The notes beneath the pieces are model-generated. The model was not told where the DNA came from. It saw nothing but the letters and a program-made list of their open reading frames with translations, and did not search any database. 64,000 nt of DNA from Bryoerythrophyllum caledonicum (lineage: Eukaryota > Streptophyta > Bryopsida > Pottiales > Pottiaceae): contig OZ020523.1 of the NCBI GenBank assembly GCA_963971425.1, positions 18,286,867 to 18,350,866 of the forward strand. The letters are read 5' to 3'. Shown one piece after another: positions 25,095 through 36,600 of this stretch. A program made the translations under genes and the position numbers. How positions within the stretch are numbered: the first letter of the stretch is position 1; the number at the start of each line of letters is the position of its first letter.

Positions 25095-26300
25095 TATACT
25101 TGGGGCCGGATTAGGGGCCGGCCGGAACTCTCAAAGTTTCAACCAACTGGGTCTCAATCTCTCAAAATCAAACCCAAGGCTTTATACTTGGAGCCGGCCG
25201 GAACTACATATCATCCTACGTGTCGCCTTAGGTGGCATGGTTTTTAAATGGGCTTTAAAATTCTATACCAATTCCAATTTTTTGTTATTAAAATTGGATA
25301 TTTTTTTGTTGAGTTTCATTCCTTTTTCCGTATCTTTCTACATAAATGTTTTTGACATACAATGTCATTTGAGTCCTGAACTGGTTTACGTGATTGGAAT
25401 TGGGTGCCTCAACCTTGACCCTTAAACATTGGGGCGACCAAAATCCGATTGATGGAAGAATGCTCCCACGTAATGATAAAACATTACTTTCATCGAAGTT
25501 TTTGTGAAGGTATTGTCAATGAGTGCATGTACCACATGCACTCAGTGATCCTTTACAAAGTGTGTAGTTTTTTCTCTAAACAAGAAAGTATTTGTGACTT
25601 GGAACTCAATGTAGTGTATTTTAGAAACTTCTAGCTTAAACTCTAAATTTGAATTTGAGTGATTAAAATGATTTTAAAAAAAATTGAGTCCAATAAATGA
25701 AATGAAGTTTATCAAATATAGTTTGCAATCCAATTTGTAAATTTCAAAAATACATACAATTGAGTAAGTTATTGCAATTTGAACTTTGGGCATATCATCC
25801 CAGATGACCAATCTTCTAATTTAAGTTGGACACGGAAGTTTCATCTACACCACAAGTTGCAATACAATTATGTACACCTTCAATGAAATCATCATATTTT
25901 TTACACAAAATTTGTATATGATATAAAAATTCTTCAATTTTTCTTCAGAAAATCACAATAATTTGATTCTCACGAAAAAATATTGAGTTTTCTATGACAT
26001 GAGCAATACATGTGGTGTCATCACTTTAACATGAAATCAAAATATTTCCGCTTAAATTTGATGAAGAATTAGAGCTCATATTAGAATGAAAATCGGGATT
26101 CATTCCTCGGTCATAGCTCCGTCCTTCAAGGGTTAAATAGTCCTTACGATGCAATATCAGGAAAATAGAGATTGTGATTCAATGTGTACAACCTAAACAA
26201 ATAAGAAAATATAATCTAGTATCCAAATATTAAAAGGCTGGATTGAAGGCAAATCTGGCCGGCCTTCCATCCGACCCCAGGCCTAATGTAAATCGGCCCT
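25095..26300. mobile_element. Possible non-autonomous DNA element with GGCCGG-rich ends
   Basis: The left edge GGGCTAGTTTATACTTGGGG followed by CCGGATTAGGGGCCGGCC resembles the inverted right edge GGGCCGATTTACATTAGG followed by GGTCGGATGGAAGGCCGGCC. The interior is AT-rich without a transposase. The target duplication is not clear. Confidence 0.4.
25237..25410. repeat. Dispersed repeat, copy 1
   Basis: Closely similar to 28663-28850: shared TTGTTGAGTTTCATTCCT, TTTCTACATAAATGTTT and GACATACAATGTCATTTGAG in the same order and orientation. Non-coding. Confidence 0.85.
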
Positions 26301-26479
26301 ATTGTACTACTTAGACCATAATCAATCGTCAATTTGCCAATTCTCACTTTTATTTTTTGTTACCTTAATAAGTTTTCGACCAATAATTTGTATGGTCAAT
26401 AAGAAAGTTTACTACACATGTTGTGAGAAAATAAAAAGAGAAATATACAAAGATATCTAGGTTTTATGTGAAAAAGAAT

Positions 26480-26702
26480 AAGGTTTGTTTTTTACCGTGC
26501 CCAACAATGAGTGACAATGTGTGAAAATGTTTGACTTGGGTTGGTATGATATTTTTCACTAAAGACAATAACTTTTTAAAACTATACTAAGGGAAACAAT
26601 ATTACTTGCAAGTAAAAGCTTTTGTTTCCCTTCTTACTCATTGCACTACAACGTGTTGTTCTGAAGAATTATTGGCGTAGACTTGCCTTGTTGTCTTAGG
26701 GG
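26480..26702. repeat. Dispersed repeat ending in AGGGG|TTAA
   Basis: Shares GTGACAATGTGTGAAAAT..TTTGACTT and TTTGTTTCCCTTCTTACTCATTGCACTA blocks with the repeats at 59205-59260, 59828-59895 and 61630-61724. It ends at a TTAA like other members of that group. Confidence 0.6.
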
Positions 26703-26709
26703 TTAATAC

Positions 26710-28660
26710 AAAAACCCACAAAATGAAGATGAAATACTTGCAACAATGGACAATATTGTTTAATGTAGGTCATTCACGATGTCTAGTAAACCACTAATAT
26801 TCCATGCTCTTCATTCAATGAAGAATTATCAATTTCCACTCTCACAAATGTTGATTTCCATCAATGAAAATTGTATACATGTTGATTCTTGAAGGTGATG
26901 TTTTACAATACCAAAAAGGCAACATAAAATAAGTTTGGCTTCATTCCAACTTTCTTTTTAATACATCTGAATTTTGCCCACTTATGCAACCGTATGTTTT
27001 TTTCAACGAAAGTGACTCGAAATTGGACATAGTTTTTTGGTCATAATATATAGAATCTAACAAGTCTCGAAGATGCCAGAAATTAAAATTCCTCTACTTC
27101 CTGAAAAATAGCACGTCATCCCAAGTCACACAGTTTCACATATTGTTGGTCAAGGTACCCATACGGAACCATGTTCTTCTCCTCATAGAACTTAGAGATC
27201 TTCTTATTTTTTACAATATATTTTTCATACTACAAAATTAGAGGTGGCCATTCTTTTCAATCATATGGATTTTGATCCTAAAACATACCTAGTTCTAAAA
27301 AACAAACAGAAGTTGAGCTTGCGATTTTTGAACCTCCATTCCATCCAAAATTGTTTTGAAGGTGCTACCTCCTTTGGTTTACGTCTAGAAATCGGTGTAC
27401 AACACTACAAGGACATAATATTATGATTAGCATGGTGGTAATAATCATAGATCTTGTGTAGTGCAAAAATTTTAGAGCAAGTGATGTCAAACTGTGCAGA
27501 TCTGCTGAATGCCAGGATGAAAAAGGATCTAATTTTCTACTTCAAACACTGTAATCTTTCACTCCCTGCGGTAAAATTTAGTGAAATATTTTGATGACAT
27601 TAGGAAATACCGGTAGGTCTTTATTAACATCACACAACAAAGTTTGGAATCGATAAGTTTTTGTTTCCCTCCTTAGTCATACCGAACCGTGTAAAGGGTA
27701 ATGCCATAAAATATACAATCATTGAAATATCACTTCCCATGCAATAAAAACCAGAAAGCTTGTGAGTGGTCAAACCATGGAAGGTGATAAAGTAGTTGTT
27801 GAAATTTTTTTTTTCCTTCGTCGAATATAAAGTGATTACAAAAAACCCCAATGTTTTTATACACATCAACTTCAAGGCCATGTTAATTTAGATGTTTGGA
27901 TTTATAAATAATGATACTCACATAGAGTTTAAAAAATGATGATAGTTTCGCCATTATCCCAAAAATGTAAGGTGATATTTCATGAATATAAATAGTTGAA
28001 TTCTTATGAAATTTATAAAGTATTCTGTACACCACACTTAACACATCGTAGTGCTAATGTTCATTGCCATTCATGTGTATGTCCTTGCACCATTATCTAC
28101 CCACCAAGATTTTCTCATATCCATTCCAACGAATACCTATTCACAAACCAAAACAAACACAAAGCTCCACAATATTCTATATATTTGGCCTATGTCCATT
28201 TATGATTTTTATATGAACCTTTAGAATGAGGAATTTTATCTTCACATGTTTCCCAAATTGATATATTGGTAATGGAATAGTTTTGCGACCCACCTATTTA
28301 GCATTGCGTAATAGACATATTATGTTCCACCCACACATTTTTAATCCCTTGATTTTAGAAGTTTCCTTATTTTTTTTTATCATCACCTATTAGAAAATAC
28401 AATGACAATAAAAAATACATTTCATTCAAAAGACAAGCCCATAGAAATTTATGAGTATGGAATTTTATATGCGTTCTAATATACATATAGAGCCTCGTAA
28501 GTGGTGACATCGCCTTGTAAGTTGAACAAAACCGATCAGCATTGGGTAGCCTCCATGAGTTGGTCATCCATGGCATGTCTTCTCTCTTTTACTCGCTTTC
28601 ACTTGAACACATTGGGCAAAGGAGGGCACTCAATCTCAACTACTCTACAATTTGATTATG
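26710..28660. other. AT-rich intergenic DNA with repeat fragments
   Basis: No supported gene. Around 27440-27560 lies a diverged, inverted fragment of the repeat family of 58870-61490 (words CTTGTGTAGTGCAAA and CACTCCCTGCGG). Confidence 0.4.
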
Positions 28661-28662
28661 GG

Positions 28663-28850
28663 CTCCCGTGGTTTTTGGGCTTTGAAATTCTATATCAATT
28701 CTAAATCATTGAGATTAAATTTGAAAAAATATTTGTTGAGTTTCATTCCTAATTCCGCAACTTTCTACATAAATGTTTGTGACATACAATGTCATTTGAG
28801 TCCCGAACTAGCTTAAGTGATCGGAATTCGGTACCTTACTAGGAATGGAA
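28663..28850. repeat. Dispersed repeat, copy 2
   Basis: See copy 1 at 25237-25410. Confidence 0.85.
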
Positions 28851-29224
28851 TGTCCACCCAAGCAATATACCTCCCCCTTCACAATGAAGACATGCGGGCC
28901 CCTCAAGCAAGCAACTGTTGGTGCCACGTGGGGCCAAAATTCCAATTTTGTTTTATACTTGCTTATAAAATATTTAAAATTGAAAGATGTTATAGTGCAT
29001 GGCCAGGACTTAGGATAATTTTGGAGATGAGCATCAAATCCAGAAGACATTCTTCTGTGCACCATTTAATGTGCCTGAATTTCTAGATTTAGATTGCACG
29101 TGTGATGTTCTTGATCCAAAAAGGAAAGTTCCAAAACGTCTTCCACCTTGTGGCTTTGGGTTGCAGAGGGATTCAAAGGGAGGAGAGGCCAGAGCGGAGG
29201 GGACTCAAGTTTTGAGCCGTGGTG

Positions 29225-29450
29225 TGGAGCTCACCGTCCGCTGGGCATGGGGGCAGACGGCGGGGTGGACGGCCAAGACCAACCGCAAGGATTACTTCCA
29301 CCACCCGTCCGCCAGGCGGTCGGTCTCGGCCGTCCGATCGATCAGGTGGTCCGCTAGAGGCTCACAATCGGACGGCCGCCAACAATTTGTACCGGCCTAC
29401 GGCCTGCGTCCGCCTTGCGCGGACGGCATAAATAGCGGGCGGCCTGCCAT
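29225..29450. promoter_or_regulatory. GC-rich motif island 2 (GGACGGCC type)
   Basis: Exact GGACGGCC/GGCCGTCC words at 29267-29274, 29328-29335 and 29370-29377, plus GGACGGCA and several GTCCG words. It shares a longer word with island 1 (GGGTGGACGGCC followed by AACCGCAAG) in the same orientation, although the adjacent genes face opposite ways. It lies about 200 bp upstream of the copy B ORF. Confidence 0.6.
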
Positions 29451-29622
29451 TCATTGCGACTTTAGTGGGTGAGCTACACGCTATGGCCACGAGCTGTATC
29501 GATTGCACCCCCTAAAGTCGCCACTCTAAACTTCCTCGTGCACCCTAATCAATTAGCCATCATTTTGTACATTTTTATTTGTTCAGTAACTTGTCAGTTC
29601 AGTGAATTCTCAAGTAGGCAAC

Positions 29623-30120
29623 ATGCCTAGACGTCCAAATGCTCCAAAGGGGAAAGCCCCCGAGATTAATCGGGAAGAAATGGACGATCTTGATTGTGTA
29701 GCTGAAGAAGAATGGTAGGATGAAGAACAAACACCTTGGACGTGCACGACCTGCAAAAAAAATGTAAAAATGACGCACCTGATGAAATTGTGGCCTAGAG
29801 CCCAAGCAAGAATATCAGGGCCGCGGCGGGAAGGTCTTGCCTGCAATTGCCTGAGTTCTCATTTCACGCATCGCTATCATGAAGTCACAATTGCGGTTGG
29901 TGTATGCAATGCAAGGCCAGAGATAATGTTATATTCAAACACGGCTATGGTTTGGGCTGAAATTGTATTGCACAAAGATGTGGATTGGCGCACTGTGGCC
30001 GGTCGTAACGTCAACCTCTTAGATCGTAGCCAACATATTATTTACACAACTTGGAATTGTCGTGCACAAATACATCGTGCAAAGATAACATCGTGCCAAC
30101 AGGTGAGAGCGCACAATTAG
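29623..30120 (+). pseudogene. TE-family gene, copy B (unknown protein), one internal TAG
   Basis: The frame from the ATG at 29623 is open to 30120 except for TAG at 29716-29718. It begins with a basic stretch (MPRRPNAPKGKAPEI), then an acidic stretch, then PWTCTTCKKNVKMTHLMKL, a His/Cys-containing segment, and VWAEIVLHKDVDWRTVAGRN. The CKK..VKM.H...WP and E..L.K.VDW.T patterns match copy A, which lacks the same stops, so this is a genuine protein family. After the TAG at 30118-30120 the same frame stays open and Asn/Ser-rich for about 38 codons. The first Cys pair could be a metal-binding site, but no known domain is recognised. Confidence 0.5.
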
Positions 30121-30517
30121 AGGCAAACTCGGAGCAATGGTGACTATACTATCACCGTTGCCTCCGTAAACAACGAAAACAATAGTTCACAAAAGAAACT
30201 ATCAACCTCCAACAACCTAGGCTAGGAAAAAAGAAATAAATACCCAGACCATAACATTTAGTAATTGGTCTACAAGGACCCCTTTACTCGCCCCCTTCGC
30301 CCGTGCTGAAGCCCCTTTCACACCGGCGAACCACACAATTAACGTAAAGTGTATGAACAACCGAGCATGAAAACCTCTCAAGTCCAGAAAAATCAAGGTG
30401 ACCTATAGAAAAGACACTAATAGACCGTGTAGACAAAGGATAGGCCGGGTGCAATGAGAGCCCCATCGTTAATCGCCTCTAATACTTTTAATGGCTAGAC
30501 CTTGTCTACGTAGACTC

Positions 30518-33500
30518 TTAATGTGCTAAACAATTTGGACACGACCATTGACCCACTGGTACCTCTAGAAGAGGTGGGGTTAGACATTCTAGATGCCACC
30601 CCGTAGAACACAAGTCACAAATGACCATTGTGGCTGCCCGTTTGGCACTACCACACAATTGACATCGCAATCCAGAGGAGATGTGAGAAATACCAGGGTT
30701 TACCGTTCCATCAATGTGTGGTAAATGGCAAGGAGCGCAATTGCGCGTGTGATCCTTCCATATCTTACCATCACGACCCTCCAACAGTAACACTCCTGAG
30801 TGCTTCACCTCACGAACTCGCAAGATCACCCGTCTCGTTGTCACATCCAAGGTGGTGGGCGCTGCTTGCTGTAAATACACATAGTCTCCAGGAGTAAACC
30901 GTCGCACTTGCGGTCGGTAGCCTCCTCCCCGTATTGTAGCATAACGCAACGTATCCCGATGTTGAGCAATGGAAAGATTCTCCAATGCCATAGGCATCAC
31001 CCGTTTGAACAAATCCGCACGTTGCTCACATACTTGAGCCCACGTATCTGGATTGTCCATGTTAGCCAACACGGTGTCAGCATCCGCCTGAATGGCCTTC
31101 GGTAATACCGGTTGCCTTCCAAACAACATGAAGTAAGGAGAAAAGGACGCCAAAGATGCTTGCTTGTTAAACCGGTAGCCCATAGCTATCCACGGTAATT
31201 GCAAGTCCCAATCTTGATGATGTCCGTTCTTCAAACTATACTTCCGAAGCCCCCTCTTGACGGTTTGCACCATACGCTCCGCCAATCCATCCGCTTCGGG
31301 GTGATCCCTCGAAGTAGTGCGGTGATCTATCATCGCTTGCTCACACAACGTTTGAAACTCACCCAAGAATTCCCTTCCTCGGTCTGTGAGAACTTCTGCT
31401 GGAGCTCCAAAACGACTCAAAACACGATCAAGAAAAGAGTAAGCGGCCCGCTCACTAAACTTGTCAGGGAATGCCACCAATTCTATCCATTTTGAGAAGT
31501 GCTCGATCATCACCAACACATACTTATTGTGTCGAGGTGTCATTGGCAATGGACCAGCAAAATCTAAGCTCCACCTATATCCCAAGCCCATAATTGGCAA
31601 TGGTTGCAATTGTAGCATCGGAGTGTTAAAAGACGCTCGCACACGATCACAAACCATACACCGGGCTACCAAGGCTTGAACTTGAGTTTGCATTCCTCGC
31701 CACCAATAGTGAAGCTGGAGCAAGCTATAAGTCCCCCGCACTCCAAAGTGCCCAAGGTCTTCATGCGTGTCCTTGATGAGCTTCACTCTCTCCAATGGAG
31801 TTGGCACAACCTTTCGCGTGCCATCCGTCCACACCCTCAAAATGTGAGTCCTCTCCCACACGAACCGTTTGGCTCGTTGTGAGACCCGATCTCTCTCCTT
31901 AGCGGACCACGTAGGCACCATTTCTCCATTCTTCAAAAAATGCATCACGTTCGTGTCTTCAAAGATGTCTTTGGCGCCCCTAGATTCTTCACCGACATCC
32001 TCATCTACCGTGGCCACAGTAGAAGCTCCGGTGTCATCTCCACGCATCGCCAATACACTTAGAAAGGCCGAACAATGCCAACCTGGCAACGGATCGGCTT
32101 CATCCTCCCCGTGCCACCTAGCGCCCGTAGCATCCGCTTGGTTTGGAATTGGATTGCGGCTAAGGCCGTCGGCATCCATATTCACCAATCCCGCTCTGTG
32201 CACCACCTTGAAGTCGTATTCCATCAACATCAAGGCCCACCGCGCTAGCTTGCCTGTTAGTTTGTTAGACTCCATCAACCACTTTAAAGGTTGATAATCC
32301 GTGACTAACAAGAACTCGTTACTATAAAGGTAACATTGAAAATGAGCAATTGCCCATATGGTAGCCAAACACTCCCCTTCATACGAGCTATACTGGGCCT
32401 CCGCATTATTGTTAGACCGGCTCGCGTACGCAATGACAAACTCCTTCCTGTCGTCATCCATTTGCGTCAACACCGCACCAATTCCCAATGCACTCCAATC
32501 TGTGTGTAGCTGGTATGTCCTTCCGGCTATTGGCCTTCGAAGTATAGGTGCCGATGCCAAACGATCCTTCAACTCTTGAAAGGCCACCTCTTGCTCATCT
32601 CCCCATATCCAAGGTTGATCATTCCTTGTCAACATGGTTAATGGCTTGGCAATAGCACTGAAAGTTTTCACAAACTTTCTATAGTTATTACACAACCCCA
32701 AGAATGCACGTAGCCTACTAATATCCCTTGGTCTAGGAATAGACATCACTACTTCAATTTTACTAGCTACCACACCCAATCCACTTGGATATATCATGTG
32801 GCCTAAGTACTCGATGCGGTCAAAGTAGAATTTGCACTTACCAGGGTGCAACTTCAAACCGTGGAGCCTCAATCTAGCAAACACTTCCATCAAGTGTAGC
32901 CTATGTTGCCTTCAATTCGTGCTAAAGACAACGATGTCGTCAATGTAGCATCTCACGAAATCCAAGCCCGAGAATACTTGGTCCATAACCCTCTGGAATT
33001 CGGCAGGCGCATTCTTTAATCCAAATGGTAAGAATTTCCATTGGAACAACCGGTCCTTCCCATCTTTGTCAATGCCCCAGAACGCGGTCTTCTCCTTGTC
33101 TTCCTCTCTCAGTCCAATCTGGTGGTATCCAGAGCGCAAGTCCAACGTACTAAATACCTTGGCGTGACCAATAGCCTCAAAGTTCTCCTCCGGCGTTGGC
33201 ATCGCATAACGATCCGACTTGGTGAATTTGTTAATCCTCCTATAGTCCCCGCACATCCTCTTCTCGGTCCAATTACCGTAGATATCTTTCTTGGATGGCA
33301 TAACCGTCGCCGATGCGTACTCGCAATCCTGTGGAGCCAACTCCACTAGCCCCGCAGCCACCAACTCCTCCGTACGAGCAAGTATCATCCTCCGTTCAAG
33401 GTCGCTATACTTGTACGGCTTCCGGTATATTGGTGCTTTGTCCATCAAATTGATATGTACTTCTTGTCCCTTCAATACTCCAAGATCTTCAAGACTAAAG

Positions 33501-33598
33501 GCAAAACAATCTAAGTACTGTCTGAGGAACTCATGTTCCTCTCTCTCAACTGCTCCATCCGCCAGGCCCACCATCGGTTTCCAAGTATCCTTGGTCAC
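30518..33598 (-). CDS. pol: pol: reverse transcriptase, RNase H, integrase, C-terminal PHD finger
   Basis: One frame from 33598 to 30518 broken only by a TGA at 32912-32914, within RT just after the catalytic YIDDIVVFS. RT has FSTLDLRSGYHQ and LPFGLKNAPAEFQRVM. RNase H follows (LHTDWSALGIGAVL, DADGLSR). Integrase has the HHCC zinc motif (HEDLGHFGV...CMVC), the first Asp in SLDFAGPL, the second in LTDRGREF and the Glu in ADGLAERMVQ. Instead of a chromodomain the protein ends with a PHD finger (CQLC..., MVICDLCSTGWHLECL, WSCPNC), a C4HC3 zinc fold that in other proteins reads histone H3 tails. No ATG sits at the start: the frame is continuous with the methyltransferase ORF across a TAA-TAG pair at 33644-33649. 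Confidence 0.9.
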
Positions 33599-33646
33599 CG
33601 CCTCCTTCGGTTCCTTTGGAGTAGGATTCTCCTTCCTTGGCTGCTA

Positions 33647-36600
33647 TTAGATGCCATGCGAAGAAGATTCTTCTCCCTCCACGTCTACCAAGCTTCCAAG
33701 TCCTTTCAATTGGCTTAGTTTGCCAATTGTCTCCCTTTGGTGAGGTGTGTGTTCTCCCACGAACATATTCTCCACAGTCTCCTCCAAATCCTTCGTTTGG
33801 TGGGCCAATCCCCTACTTTGGCTCCCATCCTTCACTCCATGAAGAAGATCCTCAGTCTTGGGTGTCGCGAAAAGATTCGCGGAGCTCCACATGTTCCATG
33901 GATGAGGTGTCAAGGCCTTCTCGCCCCCAACCACTTTGCCTGTCACCCTGATAGAGACAAATGGTTCTCCGGCCGCCCGCAACTCATAAGACCCCATGTA
34001 ACCAGTAAAACTAGAAGCCAACCGCTTATGTTCTGCCACTAGCAACGAAACGATCCACGTCAAGCAATTTAAGTCCATTGCTTGCCCAAGTAAAAATCGC
34101 CGTTGTTGCTCTGAGATCCCGGGCGCATCGGTAGTGCCCGTGGAAAATCCCATGGCTCTCTCCCGTTCATCGGCATTAGGCTCCACCATCTCTTGAGACG
34201 AGGAATCCCACACAAAACCCGAGCCGTTATCCTTAAAGGCATACGACCGAGCAAAACTAACCAACGTGGGCAGTGCTCTACGTGGTTCTCCTTTGCGGTT
34301 GACGATCGCCAAAGGTGCTTGGTCGTCATGATAAACGTGCCGCGGTGCCCTGTGAGGATCCAAAATATCACTCACATAGACATCCGGCCGTTTAATTCGA
34401 CCCACAGCGGACTGTAACAACCCTTGAGGTGCTAAATTCGTCCACCACAATCGTGGGCGATGTGCTCGCGATCCCACCGCAGCTGCATCCAACAACACGG
34501 GCATACCCAGAATCTGGTGTATGCGGTGCATGCCCTCCAATGTCCTCGACCTCGAGCTACTCATCACTGGTACATTCTCCACAATGTAACCTGGTGGTTG
34601 CTTCTGAGAGGTTTGAAGCAAAAACAATACACGCATCATATCATGAAACCGCGAAGAACGAGTGTCTTTCAACCCGTTTTGATGTCCAGCCATTGACAAT
34701 CCTTGACATGGCCATCCCGCGATGACAAGGTCCACATGGCCAACACGTTGGATATCCTCTGCTGAAAGCAAAGCAATATCACCAACAAGAGTAGAAAATG
34801 AAGTCTTGATGGCACTAGTGGCCAACAAGTTTGGGAATTGGATCCTCAATCGCCGTGAATGCCGCTTAGCCACGTGCCTTGCTGCCTCATCAACATCTAT
34901 GTAGATGTAGCGTTTGACCTTCATCCTTGCTTGCAGCACTGCCGCCAAGCCACTTCCAATCCCTCCGAACAACTCCAACAACACAATACCATCCTCTGGT
35001 ACCTTCCACTGAATGGTGGAAGTGTCTAGACGTGGACCTAAGTCTTGGTCCACTCGAGAATCATCTTCTGATTGTGGGAGTATCGAATGCTGCCAAGCAT
35101 CTTCAATGACCTGTGCCGCATCCTTCTGAAGTTGAGTCGTGGTCCTCCACGCTGCTTCTATGCCAGGTTGATACGTCTCTGTATCTCCACCACTTCTGTC
35201 ACCCACTTGGGCATCCATCTCGTGAAGTGTAGGAGTATCCATCGAGAAAGTATCACAACCCTTGTGAAACCATGATGGTCCCACATCCATATTTCCTGAG
35301 AAGGCAAACACATCTGCAAGATTGCCAGTCAGAACTCGAATAAAACGAGCTGGCAGCTGAGCCTTCCGCCCATCTCCTGCTTGCCATCCTGGTCTATAAC
35401 TTGCGGTTTCTTCCCAGAAATCCAAGGTAAACCCCATGGGGTATAGCACCGCCGAGCCCACCAAGACATCGTATGACTTGGCCTCCGTTACTATAGCTTT
35501 CACCTTCTTAAAGCTTGCATCCTTGACATCATCTTCGTTGAGTCGTAAAATCAACTCCTCCTTTGTGATGCCCGCAGCATGCTCCGTACCCCCCATGGAA
35601 GTGCTAATTGTCCATGGACACTTCTCCAAAGTGTCCCCAGTTAAACCCAACCCCTCACGGGCAGATGCTCCCAGCATCAATGGTTGAGCTCCTGAATCCA
35701 AAAGCACTCGTCGAGGCACGAAAACCCTCCCTTTGGGCCCAACAAGTTGGAAAATCCTTTGGGAGTTGTTAACCACGACCACACCAGGTGTAATGGATGA
35801 CCTCTCGATTGCAGGTCTGGCGGCCATGGTCTTGACACGCATGGCTGCTGAAAGCAGCCCCTCCACGTTGTCTTCTTGACTCTTATCCACCTCTCTTCCA
35901 ACCACTTCCGTCTTCAACGCATTGACGCCCGTGGAGTCACCCGACTCACACATTTGAGCCGCCATCTTGAAGACCGCCGCTGCATTGAAGCCCTCTAGTG
36001 ACATCAATTTAGCAGAAAATAGTGAAGCCTCACAAACCACGTTTGCCGCTTCTCTCACCACCGTACTAGATGGTTCTACAATCCCAATGCTAGGGCGAGT
36101 TGCTGGCACTCCCCGACGCGTTGGAGGCACCATGGAAGATGTTGGCACCATCTCCTCCAACGTGAAAGACTCTGGCAATCGAGCTTGCCGGTTGTCCTTA
36201 CCATATTGAGGATCCAAGGTTGGACTTGCTCCACGTGGAACCTCCTTGGTCACCGGTGTTTGACTCCGCGTAAGGGCATAAGCCTCCCGTGGGCCCCCCG
36301 TAATAGCAAGTGCCATGCCACTTAGCATATAGTCCCCGAATTCGTCATCATCGGGCCTAAACCCGCCCCCAGCATGAAAACTAGGAGTGACTTGGGGCTT
36401 CTCACTCACTGAAGCAGCATTTGCGCTCATGGCCGCCATCTTGGTCTTCAACTCCGCAAATTTGGCCTTCCAACCTTTCTTGTCTCCTCCCGAAGACTTG
36501 GACTCCTTCTCCTTGTTGCTTGCCTTGGCTCCCTTGCCTCCAGAAGGCTTCAATTCAGGGTGAAGCTTCCAACACTTAACCTCGGAATGCCCCTTGGCAC

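Noticed and set aside
30120..30480. 3' LTR of the methyltransferase retrotransposon
   Set aside because: I could not find a matching sequence to the right of 38393, nor TG/CA borders with a PBS; left unassigned.
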